This document shows, piece after piece, positions 1 to 10,051 of a stretch of DNA of 64,000 nucleotides. The notes beneath the pieces were generated by a model. That model did no database searches, had not been told where the DNA came from, and worked only from the letters and a program-made list of their open reading frames with translations. Every line of letters begins with the position of its first letter. The stretch's first letter is position 1. Source of the DNA: Hyphomicrobiaceae bacterium. GTDB lineage: Bacteria > Pseudomonadota > Alphaproteobacteria > Rhizobiales > Hyphomicrobiaceae. The translations under genes and the position numbers were made by a program. The stretch is from NCBI GenBank assembly GCA_023384095.1, contig JAHDXT010000014.1, forward strand, positions 27,607 to 91,606. The letters run 5' to 3'.

Positions 1-75
1 TGAAACAGGAGCCGAGGCGCTTACTTTAGCTCTCCTATAGGGAGAGGTCGGCCGGTAGGGGCTGGTGAGGATCTT

Positions 76-228
76 CGATGCGGCGCTGCGAGCACGTGTT
101 GTGAGGCGTCGTGGATTGCCGCCTCCGCGGCCATGACGGGAAGGAGAGACAGCGTGCCACAACCATGCCGTCATCCCCGCGCAGGCGGGGATCCGCGATG
201 CGCCGCCGCGAGCACTCGTTGTGAGGCG
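76..228. repeat. Direct repeat pair with two REP-like palindromes
   Basis: Positions 76-108 and 196-228 are near-identical 33-base copies (beginning CGATGCG, ending GTGAGGCG). Each copy is joined to a short palindrome of the type GTCATCCCCGC..GCGGGGAT (107-138 reversed, 168-195 forward). Related palindromes recur near 29.3, 38.6, 52.5 and 63.5 kb. Apart from these repeats I see nothing in bases 1-260, and no gene can be supported there. Confidence 0.8.
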
Positions 229-260
229 GCAGGTGCACGGAGTGGGGCTCGCCTGGCTGC

Positions 261-668
261 TCAGTGCGGTGCGAACGGATTGCGGATTGTGAGGCCGTCG
301 ATGGCAAGGCCGTCGTGCATGTCTTCGGAGTACAGGATGGTGCAGTCGGCGAACTGCGCGGCGGCGATGATCACTCCGTCGAAAATGTTGAGCTGGTATT
401 GCCCTGCCAGTTCTCGGCCCCTCACATGCGTTTCCAATGTGATCGGCACCACCTCGTTATTAGAGCAAATGGTTCCGATAAACTCGCGGACCTCATCCCA
501 ACTGAAGCCGAGCTTTCGTCGGGCTACCGAAGTGAATTCATTGAGCACCTGCACACTTACGGTTCCACCGGCAGTCAGCAAGGCGCGAGCTGCGCTCGAG
601 CGGGCGGGATCTCCAGCCGTCAGGTACACCAGGATGTTCGTGTCAAAGAACGGCTTGAAGTCACTCAT
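261..668 (-). CDS. vapC: PIN-domain ribonuclease toxin (VapC family)
   Basis: A 135-residue protein of typical VapC length. PIN domains cut RNA with a cluster of acidic residues holding Mg2+. The N-terminal FFDTNILVY motif supplies the first Asp, and FDGVIIAAA and LYSEDMHDG near the end supply the later acids. The start is the ATG at 668, because it overlaps the antitoxin stop by 8 bases (ATGAGTGA), the usual translational coupling of such pairs. An upstream in-frame extension exists but would run into the antitoxin gene. By family the toxin blocks translation, but its RNA target cannot be read from sequence. Both acid clusters are intact, so it is probably active. Confidence 0.88.
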   Translation of the reverse strand: MSDFKPFFDTNILVYLTAGDPARSSAARALLTAGGTVSVQVLNEFTSVARRKLGFSWDEVREFIGTICSNNEVVPITLETHVRGRELAGQYQLNIFDGVIIAAAQFADCTILYSEDMHDGLAIDGLTIRNPFAPH

Positions 669-918
669 CGGGCCTACGACGGTGCACCTCCTCCCGGTCA
701 AATTTGTAATCGGCAGGCAAACGGCCCTGGAACTTCTTCAGCCGATCATAAAGCTCGTCGACACTGGGCATTTGCTCCAGCTCCAGAACAGTGCGCTCGC
801 ACTCGCCGCGTGTAACGGGCCGCAAATCGACCTCGTCCCCCTCCTTGAGGCCGAGCTCGGCAACCAGCTTGGCGGGCAGGCGCACAGCCAGGCTGTTGCC
901 CCACCTCGAAACCTGCAT
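661..918 (-). CDS. vapB: AbrB/MazE-fold antitoxin (VapB-like)
   Basis: An 85-residue protein. The N-terminal half is a swapped-hairpin AbrB domain (MQVSRWGNSLAVRLP.., then GLKEGDEVDLRP), which binds DNA as a dimer. The acidic and basic C-terminal half (about residues 45-85) is the expected toxin-wrapping tail. The start is the ATG at 918, since the family begins with this MQVSRWGNS segment, although an in-frame ATG lies 21 bases upstream. It is the first gene of the pair. The perfect inverted repeat 12 bases upstream is a good candidate for the autoregulatory site. The toxin follows with an 8-base overlap. Confidence 0.87.
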   Translation of the reverse strand: MQVSRWGNSLAVRLPAKLVAELGLKEGDEVDLRPVTRGECERTVLELEQMPSVDELYDRLKKFQGRLPADYKFDREEVHRRRPDE

Positions 919-930
919 CCCGCACCTCCG

Positions 931-956
931 GATATACATTGATCAGGATGTATATC
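931..956 (-). promoter_or_regulatory. Candidate VapBC operator (perfect inverted repeat)
   Basis: GATATACAT (931-939) and ATGTATATC (948-956) are perfect 9-base inverted arms around an 8-base spacer that itself contains TGATCA. The site is AT-rich in a GC-rich setting and lies 12 bases upstream of the antitoxin start. VapBC and MazEF antitoxins repress their own operons through such palindromes. Its use as the operator is inferred from position and symmetry. Confidence 0.7.
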
Positions 957-1012
957 TAAGCTCGATCCACACGGACCGCAAGCAGAACGGCGCAGCACGA
1001 AGGCAGACTTGA

Positions 1013-2449
<1,437 letters not shown>

Positions 2450-2555
2450 AGAGTCATCCGACTGGCTCGCCTACGAGTTGTAGCTGGTAAGCCCGACGGC
2501 TCGCTGCCCATTCCCGCGGGGTGGAAACTGCAAGCCGGCTACAGGAGGATCAATC

Positions 2556-2945
2556 ATGGCCGTCAGTTTCAACCACACCATCATCCAATCCAGCGACAAG
2601 GAGGGGTCGGCGCAGTTCCTGTCCGAAATTCTCGGCCTTCCGGAGCCCGGGACGTTCGGACCGTTTGCTGTCGTGCAGGTCGGCGAGACCTCGCTGGACT
2701 TCGCTCGGACGGACGAGACGATTTCTCCTCGCCACTTCGCGTTTCTGGCCAGCGAGCCCGAGTTCGACGAAATCTTCGAACGCATACGATCGCGCAGCCT
2801 GCCATATTGGGCCGACCCCTATCGCAAGGAGCCCGGCAAAATCAACCATCGCGATGGTGGCCGGGGTGTCTACTTCAACGACCCGAACGGACACGTTCTC
2901 GAAGTCATCACTCGCCCATACGGCAGCGGCGGTCAGAACGCATAG
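2556..2945 (+). CDS. VOC (glyoxalase/bleomycin resistance) superfamily protein
   Basis: A 129-residue single VOC module built from two beta-alpha-beta-beta-beta repeats. The first runs from VSFNHTIIQS to about residue 55 and the second from PRHFAFLASEPEFDEIFERI to the end. Candidate metal ligands are His7, His61 and the Glu of the closing DPNGHVLEVI segment. A clear AGGAGG-like ribosome site (around 2543-2549) precedes the ATG. VOC proteins include glyoxalases, dioxygenases and drug-binding proteins, and the substrate here cannot be assigned. It stands alone, between gltD and the convergent transglycosylase operon. Confidence 0.85.
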   Translation: MAVSFNHTIIQSSDKEGSAQFLSEILGLPEPGTFGPFAVVQVGETSLDFARTDETISPRHFAFLASEPEFDEIFERIRSRSLPYWADPYRKEPGKINHRDGGRGVYFNDPNGHVLEVITRPYGSGGQNA

Positions 2946-2984
2946 CACTCCGAACCCACGGGGCGTTCCCGGGCCAGCAGGCCC

Positions 2985-4385
2985 TCAGCTCTTTGGATTG
3001 GCGCTCTTCCCCTCGGGTGGCGCCGCGCTGGCGGGCGGCACGGCCGCCCGGCCGACTTGATCCGGCGGCGGCCAGCGGAAGTCGTCGGCCCGGCCGGGCT
3101 TCGGCGCGATCCGCTCGCCTTTCACCAGCAGCTTGAAGAAAGGAGACTGCGTCGGCGCCAGGCGGCGCCTCTGGGCCTGCGAGCCGGCAGCGAGCCCGGG
3201 CGTGATCGAGTTCAGCACCACGGTGCCGCCGGGCAGCGTATCCGGCACGGTGTCGCCGAGCTGTGCCGGGCGGTCCGGCGACTGCTGCCGCGTGACCAGC
3301 GCGACGACGGAAGCGGGGATCGCCGGACGCAGGATCTCGACCGTGATCGCCTCCTCGCGCCCCGTGCGCCCGACGGTCTTGATCGCGACCTTGGCGCTGT
3401 CGGCCTTGAGCTCTCCCGATCCCGCCTCCGCGGGCGCGGGCCGCGGCGCACCGCTGCCGGGCGATCTTGCCGACTGCTCGGCGGACTCCTTCGGCGCCGC
3501 CGTTACCGTCCCGGCCCAGTCCGATTGCTGCGGCTTCGGCGATATCCGGCGCTGCTCGGCCTCGCTGCCGGCCAATGGGATGTTGCGGTCGTTCCTGGCC
3601 TGGGTGAGATCGCGCTTGATCTCGCGCTCGACGAAATGCGCCAGCTTGCGGTTGCCGGCCGCGGTGAAGCTCACCCCGTCGCCTTCGCGCAGCAGCCGCT
3701 GCTTGCCCGTCAGATCCGGGCCGTACTGGTTATATCGGCCGGTCTCGTCGGCAAACGCATCGTAAACGTCGATGAACTTGATGTTGTTGATGAGCGCCCG
3801 CTCACGGAAAACCTCGTTGAGCATCTGCACGTCGTCGTTCATGTCCGGCCGGCGGACGATGGGCAGGCCGACCCAATAGACCGCGGCGCCGCGCCTCTTG
3901 AGCGCCCGCGCGATGCGGTCGACGCGCCGGGCGTACTCCGTCTTCCACTCGTCCGAGCCCACGCTGACGCGCCGGCTATCGGGGGCGCGCAGGGCGATGC
4001 GGTCTGCTATCCCGATCAGGACGACGGCAATGTGCAGCGGCTCGCGCCCGACCGTCTCCTCGAACTTGAAGAAGTCCTCGGCCTCGAAGCGGATGAGGCC
4101 GCCGACGACGTGCTGGCGGCGCGGCATCTGCAGGCGCGTATCCGAGCCGAACACCTCCGCGAGGGCGCCGAGCAGCCCTTCGGCCATGCTGTCGCCGACG
4201 ACCTGCAGACGATAGACGTCGTTCTCCGGGAAGGGCGTGATGTAGCTCGGGCCCCAGTCGTCCTGAGCCCGCGCGGGCGCCGGCACGAGGACTGCCGAGG
4301 AAATCATGATGGCGAGGCCCGTCACCAGCGCCATCGCCACCGCAGCCGCGCGCGGGCAGGATCGCCTGGCCGAGCCGTCGAGCAC
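2985..4385 (-). CDS. Secreted SGNH-hydrolase-like protein, DUF459 family
   Basis: A 466-residue exported protein with an N-terminal signal or membrane segment (about residues 15-40, ending ARAQ). The SGNH core follows: block I GDSMAEGLL with the nucleophile Ser, and a C-terminal pair in DGVSFTAAGNRKLAHF. The last 190 residues are Pro/Ala/Lys-rich and low in complexity, probably an extended periplasmic tail. DUF459 proteins are common in Hyphomicrobiales and resemble enzymes that act on acylated polysaccharide or peptidoglycan. The substrate is unknown. It is the last gene of an operon and starts 7 bases after the stop of a lytic transglycosylase, which supports a role in envelope remodelling. 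Confidence 0.85.
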   Translation of the reverse strand: MLDGSARRSCPRAAAVAMALVTGLAIMISSAVLVPAPARAQDDWGPSYITPFPENDVYRLQVVGDSMAEGLLGALAEVFGSDTRLQMPRRQHVVGGLIRFEAEDFFKFEETVGREPLHIAVVLIGIADRIALRAPDSRRVSVGSDEWKTEYARRVDRIARALKRRGAAVYWVGLPIVRRPDMNDDVQMLNEVFRERALINNIKFIDVYDAFADETGRYNQYGPDLTGKQRLLREGDGVSFTAAGNRKLAHFVEREIKRDLTQARNDRNIPLAGSEAEQRRISPKPQQSDWAGTVTAAPKESAEQSARSPGSGAPRPAPAEAGSGELKADSAKVAIKTVGRTGREEAITVEILRPAIPASVVALVTRQQSPDRPAQLGDTVPDTLPGGTVVLNSITPGLAAGSQAQRRRLAPTQSPFFKLLVKGERIAPKPGRADDFRWPPPDQVGRAAVPPASAAPPEGKSANPKS

Positions 4386-4392
4386 CGTTGCC

Positions 4393-5646
4393 TCACTCCT
4401 TCATCGATCCGCCGGCCTGACGCAGCACGTCGAGGAGCCGCTGGCTCGGATAGCCGTCCTCCGGCAACCCGCGGATGCGCTGGAAGGCGCGGATCGCGGC
4501 GCGGGACTGATTGCCGATGATCCCGTCCGGCAACCCCGTGTCAAGCCCATGCTGGCGCAACCGGCTCTGCAGCTCCTCCCGCTCGGCCCGCGCCAGCGGC
4601 CGGTCGGATACGGGCCAGGACGCCATGACAGGCTCTCCGCCGGCGATCCGGTCCGCCAGGTGGCCGACCGCCAGAGCATAGGCCACTGCAGGATTATACC
4701 TGAGAATCGCCCGGAAGTTCCCGGTGACGAGGAACGCCGGACCCTGTGCTCCCGCGGGCAGGAGGAGTTGCAGTGGAGAGGCCGTCTCGCGCACGGCCAC
4801 CCCGCCCGGCCGCACAACGCCGAGCCTGCGCCAGGCCGAGGCAGGCTGCGACCGGCCGGGGCCCGACAGAGCGTGATCGAAGCCGTCCGGCAGGATCACC
4901 TCGAACCCCCAGGGATCGCCCGTTCGCCAGCCGGACGCCTTCAGGTAGTTGGCCGTCGAGGCGAGGCTGTCCGAGATGCTGCCCCAGATATCGCGGCGGC
5001 CGTCCCGGTCGAAATCCACGGCGCGCGCGCGATAGGTCGTCGGCATGAATTGCGTATGCCCCATCGCGCCGGCCCAGGACCCGGTCATGCGCTCGGGCGC
5101 GACGTCCCCCTGCTCGAGGATGCGCAGCGCGGCGATGAGCTCGGCCCGCCAGAAGCGAGGGCGGCGTGCGTCGCCGGCAGCGAGCGTCGCCAGCGAGCGG
5201 ATGACGCTGCGCTCGCCCGCAGCCGTGCCGAAGTTCGATTCGACTCCCCAGATCGCCAGCACGACGTGCCGGTCCACCCCGTAGGCCCGCTCGACTGCCG
5301 CCAGCGTCTGGCCGTATTGCGCCACGCGCTCCCGGCCCGCCGCGATGCGGGCCTCGCTCACCAGGCCGGCCATGTAGTCCCAGACCGGCTTGACGAACTC
5401 GGGCTGCGCGGACCCCAGGGCGAGCACCTGCGGGTCGGGCTCGAGCCCGCGCGTCGCCCGCTCGAAGGTCGCAGCGGAGACACCCGCCGCCAGAGCCTCG
5501 CCCCGGACCTCGTTCAGGAACGACTCGAGGCCCGCCGGAGGCGCGAGATGCGACTGGGACGACTGTCCCGTCGCTGGGGCCGCTACGGTTGCGGTCAAGA
5601 CTGCCAATCCCGCGATGAACCTCGACCAGCCACTCGTCACCATCAC
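4393..5646 (-). CDS. Lytic murein transglycosylase, MltB type, with peptidoglycan-binding domain
   Basis: A 417-residue periplasmic enzyme that cuts the MurNAc-GlcNAc bond and leaves 1,6-anhydro-MurNAc ends. A signal peptide (about residues 1-27) is followed by the SLT_2 catalytic domain. The catalytic Glu lies in IWGVESNFGT, and supporting motifs are SWAGAMGHTQFMP and the Asp-rich VDFDRDGRRDIWG. The C-terminal 60 residues (LQSRLRQHGLDTG..GIIGNQSRAAIRAFQ) form a PG_binding_1 domain. It lacks a lipobox Cys and so is probably soluble. It begins 4 bases after the stop of a paralogue of the same architecture. Confidence 0.93.
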   Translation of the reverse strand: MMVTSGWSRFIAGLAVLTATVAAPATGQSSQSHLAPPAGLESFLNEVRGEALAAGVSAATFERATRGLEPDPQVLALGSAQPEFVKPVWDYMAGLVSEARIAAGRERVAQYGQTLAAVERAYGVDRHVVLAIWGVESNFGTAAGERSVIRSLATLAAGDARRPRFWRAELIAALRILEQGDVAPERMTGSWAGAMGHTQFMPTTYRARAVDFDRDGRRDIWGSISDSLASTANYLKASGWRTGDPWGFEVILPDGFDHALSGPGRSQPASAWRRLGVVRPGGVAVRETASPLQLLLPAGAQGPAFLVTGNFRAILRYNPAVAYALAVGHLADRIAGGEPVMASWPVSDRPLARAEREELQSRLRQHGLDTGLPDGIIGNQSRAAIRAFQRIRGLPEDGYPSQRLLDVLRQAGGSMKE

Positions 5647-5650
5647 CTCC

Positions 5651-6940
5651 TCAGCGGACCGCAGCGGAACGCATCTGCGCCAGCAGACCGGCCGTCGGCC
5701 AGCAGTCCGCCTTCATTCCTTGCGCGCGCTGGTAGGTCCCGATCTGCCAGCGCGTATTGGACCCCACCTTGCCGTCGACCTTGTCGATGCCATAGCCTAG
5801 CGACTTCAACCGACGCTGAATCTCTTCCACATCCCGGGCGGGAAGTTGCGCGATATTCTGCCACGGCGCCTCGAAGTCGCCGCCTCCGGCAACGCGATCC
5901 GCCAGGTTGCCGACGAAGACGGCGTAGAGGTCCGACATGTTGTAGCGGCGGATCACGCGGTAGTTCTCGAGCACCAGGAAGGCAGGCCCGTAGGACCCGC
6001 CCGGCATCATCAGGTAGGCCTCTGCCGCGAGGCTATCCTCCGGGATGCGCCGGCTGAAGGCGCGGGTCACACCGAGCGCGATCCAGTCCGCAAGCGGCCG
6101 GGCGTTCGCCGGTCCCTCGAGCGCACAGTCGACCGCCGCCGGCAGACGTACCTCGTAGCCCCAGGTCTGGCCCTTCACCCAGCCCTTGCCCTGAAGCTGA
6201 CGGGCAATGGTGGCGAGCGCGTCGGGAATCGAGCTCCATATGTCCTTGCGGCCGTCACCGTCCAGGTCGTGCGCCCAAGTGTGGAACTCGGACGGCATGA
6301 GCTGCGGCAGCCCGATGGCGCCCGCCCAGGAGGAGCGCATCGCATCCGGCGTGATGATGCCCTCCTCGACGAGGCGCAGGGCGTGCAGAAGCTCGTTGCG
6401 GAACATCTCCTTGCGGCGCCCGAGATAGGCCTGCGTGGCGAGGGCCCGGATGGCGGAATGCGGCAGTCGATGGGCGCCGAACGCGGTCTCGCGGCCCCAG
6501 ATCGCCAGCACTGCCTCGGCTTCGACTCCGATCTCGCGCTCGACCTGCCGCAGCGTTTCCTCGTGCTCCGCGCGCAAGGCACGCCCGGCTGCGGCCAGGC
6601 GCGCGAGCTGCGCCTTGTTCAGATAGGCCTGCGGCGGCCGGGTGAACTCGGCCTGGCCCCGCGGCGGCTTCTGCTCGCGACCCGGCAGAACGAGATCGGG
6701 CAGCGACAGGTCGGGCTTGAGGCCCCGGAACGTGGCATCGAAGGTTTCGCGAGAGATGCCGAAGGTCTGCGCGTCCGGCCATAGATCCGCGAGCCAGGCT
6801 TCGAAGCCTTCGTCGGCAGCAGCGGTTCCGGCCGAGGCCCCGAACGCCAGCAGCAGCGCAGCAGTTGCAGCCAGCAGCGGCCGGCAGACCCACAGCCATG
6901 CCGATCCCAGTACGCGCGGCCGAACGGCTGCGCCCTCCAT
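5651..6940 (-). CDS. Lytic murein transglycosylase, MltB type, paralogue of the next gene
   Basis: A 429-residue protein with a signal peptide (about residues 15-42), an SLT_2 domain with the catalytic Glu in IWGRETAFGA, the motifs SWAGAIGLPQLMP and DLDGDGRKDIWSS, and a C-terminal PG_binding_1 domain (IQRRLKSLGYGID..). The start is the ATG at 6940, because GGAGGTGG lies 6 bases upstream. A longer in-frame form from 6991 has no such site. It is the first gene of a three-gene operon with its paralogue and the DUF459 protein. The two transglycosylases have clearly diverged, suggesting an old duplication with separate roles rather than a recent copy. Confidence 0.92.
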   Translation of the reverse strand: MEGAAVRPRVLGSAWLWVCRPLLAATAALLLAFGASAGTAAADEGFEAWLADLWPDAQTFGISRETFDATFRGLKPDLSLPDLVLPGREQKPPRGQAEFTRPPQAYLNKAQLARLAAAGRALRAEHEETLRQVEREIGVEAEAVLAIWGRETAFGAHRLPHSAIRALATQAYLGRRKEMFRNELLHALRLVEEGIITPDAMRSSWAGAIGLPQLMPSEFHTWAHDLDGDGRKDIWSSIPDALATIARQLQGKGWVKGQTWGYEVRLPAAVDCALEGPANARPLADWIALGVTRAFSRRIPEDSLAAEAYLMMPGGSYGPAFLVLENYRVIRRYNMSDLYAVFVGNLADRVAGGGDFEAPWQNIAQLPARDVEEIQRRLKSLGYGIDKVDGKVGSNTRWQIGTYQRAQGMKADCWPTAGLLAQMRSAAVR

Positions 6941-7081
6941 CGGCGCCACCTCCCTCGACGTCACATCCGCAAGCGCGCAGGGCGTCAGCACCCACGCGGT
7001 TCACCACCTCAGTCGACTCAACTCACGGGATTTTCTGGGCGACTTTACGGCTGCCGGCGGGCTACGGCTCGGTACGCAGCC

Positions 7082-8074
7082 CTAGGAGGCCTGCTCCCGG
7101 CGCGAGACCTCCTGCTCCCAGGCGAGCGCCTGCGCGACGATCGTGTCGAGATCGTCGAAGCGGGGCGTCCAGCCGAGCGCCGCCCGGATCCTGTCGGAGG
7201 CGGCGACGATCGCCGCTGGATCGCCGGGGCGGCGCTCCGACAGGCGGACCTCGAAGTCGCGGCCGGAGACGCGCTTGACCGCCTCGATCACCTCGAGCAC
7301 GGAGTAGCCCTTCGTATAGCCGCAGTTGAGGACGTCGCTCGGCCCGCCCTGCCGCAGACGGCGGAGCGCCGCCGAGTGTGCCCGCACGAGATCGGTCACC
7401 TGGATGTAGTCGCGCACGCAGGTGCCGTCCGGCGTCGGATAATCGGTTCCGAAGACATCGATGTGGCCGCGCTTGCCGAGCGCCGTCTGGCAGGCGACCT
7501 TGATGAGGTGCGTCGCGCGCGGGGTCGACTGGCCAGACCGGCCTTTCGGATCCGCCCCGGCCACGTTGAAATAGCGCAGCGCCACGTAGCGGAGATCGTG
7601 GGCGCGGGCGACATCGGCCAGCATCGTCTCAGTCATCAGCTTGGAGGCGCCGTAGGGCGAAACGGGCTTCAGCTCCGCATCCTCGCGCACCGGGTTCTCA
7701 CGCGGCATGCCGTAGACGGCAGCAGTCGAGGAGAAGATGAAGTGCCTCACGCCCGCCCTGACGCAGGCCTCGATCAGCGACCGCGAGTTGCAGGTGTTGT
7801 TGTGATAGTAGGAAAGCGGATCCGCCACCGAATCCGGCACGACGATCGAGCCCGCGAAATGAATGACGGCGTCGACCGCGTGCTCGCGGATCACGGACTG
7901 GAGCAATCTCTGGTCACCGGTTTCGCCGACGACGAGGGCCGCCGCGGACGGCACGGTCCGACGGATGCCTGTCGACAGATTATCCAGGACGACGGCCCCT
8001 TCTCCCGCATCCAGGAGATCCAGCACCATATGACTGCCGATGTAGCCGGCGCCACCCGTGACAAGAACGCTCAT
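7082..8074 (-). CDS. galE: UDP-glucose 4-epimerase
   Basis: A 330-residue extended short-chain dehydrogenase that interconverts UDP-glucose and UDP-galactose with bound NAD+. The N-terminal Rossmann motif is GGAGYIGSHM. The catalytic Ser is in IFSSTAAVYG, the Tyr and Lys in YGASKLM, and the sugar-binding YFNVAGADP and VRDYIQVTDL segments are intact. Length fits the family. It faces away from galU across a 154-base gap, so the two genes for nucleotide-sugar supply may share a control region. The products feed envelope glycans such as those built by the cluster at 27-33 kb. Confidence 0.94.
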   Translation of the reverse strand: MSVLVTGGAGYIGSHMVLDLLDAGEGAVVLDNLSTGIRRTVPSAAALVVGETGDQRLLQSVIREHAVDAVIHFAGSIVVPDSVADPLSYYHNNTCNSRSLIEACVRAGVRHFIFSSTAAVYGMPRENPVREDAELKPVSPYGASKLMTETMLADVARAHDLRYVALRYFNVAGADPKGRSGQSTPRATHLIKVACQTALGKRGHIDVFGTDYPTPDGTCVRDYIQVTDLVRAHSAALRRLRQGGPSDVLNCGYTKGYSVLEVIEAVKRVSGRDFEVRLSERRPGDPAAIVAASDRIRAALGWTPRFDDLDTIVAQALAWEQEVSRREQAS

Positions 8075-8228
8075 CCTCTCCCTTTCAGACCGTGATCTGG
8101 CTACTCGGCCCGTGAGTTACAGTCGCAGAAGGCATCCGGCGAGGCAGCAGGCTCCCGCCACTGATCGTCCAAACGCATAGCATGCGCCGGCAGATCCCGA
8201 CCAATCGCAACCAGCACCGGAGACTTGC

Positions 8229-9113
8229 ATGATCAGCCTCCAGAAACCCATCCGCAAGGCCGTGTTTCCGGTCGCCGGCCTGGGCACGCGTTTCCTGCCG
8301 GCGACCAAGGCCATGCCGAAGGAGATGCTTCCCGTCGTCGACCGGCCCGTGATCCAGCACGTCGTCGACGAGGCGCGGGCGGCGGGCATCGAGCACTTCA
8401 TCTTCGTCACGGGCCGCAACAAGGGGGTCATCGAGGACCATTTCGACAGCCAGTTCGAGCTCGAGCGGACGCTCGCCGAACGCGGCAAGAAGAACGAGCT
8501 CGATCTGCTGTCGCGCGACCTGCCCGATCCCGGTCAGACGAGCTTCACCCGGCAGCAGGCGCCGCTGGGGCTGGGGCATGCGGTATGGTGCGCGCGCGAG
8601 ATCGTCGGCAACGAGCCCTTCGCGCTGCTGCTGCCCGACATGCTGCACCATGGCGATCCGCCGTGCCTGGCGGAGATGATGACTTCCTATGCCGAGCACG
8701 GAGGCAACCATGTCGCCGTCTCGCCGGTGCCGGAGGACCAGACGCATCTCTACGGCATCGTCGGAGTCGAGGACTCCAGGGCCAAGGTCTCTGCGATCAC
8801 GTCGATGGTCGAGAAGCCCCCGCGCGGCACGGCGCCATCCAACCTGCACATCAGCGGCCGCTACATCCTGCAGCCGGAGATCTTCGGGTTGCTCGAGCGG
8901 CAGGAGCGCGGCGCCGGCGGCGAGATCCAGCTCACCGACGCCATGATCAAGCTCGGCGAGGAGCTGGGCCAGCCCTTCTTCGCCGTGCGCTTCGACGGCG
9001 AGATCTACGACTGCGGCTCCAAGATCGGCTTTCTGCTGGCCAACGTGGCTTATGCGCTGGCCCGGGACGATCTGGGCCCCTCGCTGAAGTCGGAGCTGAA
9101 GCGGCTCCTGTAA
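8229..9113 (+). CDS. galU: UTP-glucose-1-phosphate uridylyltransferase
   Basis: A 294-residue GalU that makes UDP-glucose from UTP and glucose 1-phosphate. The nucleotide-binding signature GLGTRFLPATKAMPKEMLP lies at about residues 18-36. The Asp that binds Mg2+ and sugar is in LLLPDMLHHG, and VEKPPRG and GRYILQPEIF form the sugar pocket. The start at 8229 gives the standard N-terminus. It works with galE, which points the other way. Confidence 0.95.
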   Translation: MISLQKPIRKAVFPVAGLGTRFLPATKAMPKEMLPVVDRPVIQHVVDEARAAGIEHFIFVTGRNKGVIEDHFDSQFELERTLAERGKKNELDLLSRDLPDPGQTSFTRQQAPLGLGHAVWCAREIVGNEPFALLLPDMLHHGDPPCLAEMMTSYAEHGGNHVAVSPVPEDQTHLYGIVGVEDSRAKVSAITSMVEKPPRGTAPSNLHISGRYILQPEIFGLLERQERGAGGEIQLTDAMIKLGEELGQPFFAVRFDGEIYDCGSKIGFLLANVAYALARDDLGPSLKSELKRLL

Positions 9114-9280
9114 GCAAGGGAGATCCGCACCCGAACCCCTCCCCTAGCTGGGTGCCCGGGCGCAAGCGTCTCAACTCGGCTTTCAGTCGACACTCGACCG
9201 CGGTCGCTTTTTGTGGTTTCCCCGTGCCGTCCGGTCGGGCAATAGTCCCGTCCTTCGGGTCCGTCACTGGGGAGGGAACA

Positions 9281-9850
9281 ATGGGCAACTACCTGGGCTG
9301 GATCATTCTCGGCGCGATCGTGCTGATCGCGGTCTTCGGCATCTCCGCCTACAACGGCCTCGTAAGCCTGCGGCAGCGCTGCCGGCAGGCGTTCTCGGAC
9401 ATCGACGTGCAGCTCAAGCAGCGCCACGACCTGGTCCCCAACCTGGTCGAGACCGTCAAGGGCTACGCCAGCCACGAGCGCGAGACGCTCGATGCCGTGG
9501 TCAGGGCCAGGAACGCAGCCGTGACAGCCCACGGACCGGCCGCGCAGGCGGCAGCCGAAGGCGCCCTGCAGGGCGCGCTGCGGCAGTTGTTCGCCCTGGC
9601 AGAGGCCTATCCCGACCTCAAGGCCAACACCAACTTCCAGCAGTTGCAGCTCGAGCTGGCCGATCTGGAGAACAAGATCGCGGCGGCGCGCCGTTTCTTC
9701 AACAACGCGGCAGCCGAGTACAACGCCACGCGGGAGAGCTTCCCGGCCGTGCTGTTCGCAAGCTCCATGGGCTTCGGGCCGCAGGAGTTCTTCAATCTGG
9801 AGGAAGGCGAGCGCGCAGCGGTGGCCAAGGCCCCCGAGGTGAAGTTCTGA
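9281..9850 (+). CDS. LemA family membrane protein
   Basis: A 189-residue protein with one N-terminal membrane segment (about residues 4-24), then a long four-helix LemA domain containing the family motifs VKGYASHERETLD, NFQQLQLELADLENKIAAARRFFN and YNATRESFP. The start is the ATG at 9281, preceded by GGAGGG. The same frame stays open far upstream through galU, but that part is a shadow. LemA genes are commonly next to an M48/HtpX-type protease or TPM-domain genes. Here the M48 gene lies 1.15 kb downstream with a hemerythrin-like gene in between. Its biochemical role is not established. Confidence 0.93.
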   Translation: MGNYLGWIILGAIVLIAVFGISAYNGLVSLRQRCRQAFSDIDVQLKQRHDLVPNLVETVKGYASHERETLDAVVRARNAAVTAHGPAAQAAAEGALQGALRQLFALAEAYPDLKANTNFQQLQLELADLENKIAAARRFFNNAAAEYNATRESFPAVLFASSMGFGPQEFFNLEEGERAAVAKAPEVKF

Positions 9851-10051
9851 GCTTATCCTCGCGGGGCGAACGGTGCCGATGGCTCGTGCCTTGTGAGCCC
9901 CCGCAGTCGTCGCGGGCAAGCGGACCGGTGCCGAACGAGCAGCGGGGCGGGATGTCCACGCGCAGCGGCGTGCTCATCATGAGGAACCCGACGTGGCTCG
10001 CCCTGGTTCTGGCAATGCGTGCGTATTGGATGGACACGAGGAGTCGATCGG

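Noticed and set aside
9120..9160. Terminator after galU (GCACCC..GGGTGC)
   Set aside because: The stem is short with a large loop, and there is no T run after it.
8225..9280. Upstream extension of the LemA frame through galU
   Set aside because: The frame stays open, but the translation is low-complexity Arg/Ala. LemA begins at the ATG at 9281 with GGAGGG in front and a membrane segment directly after it.
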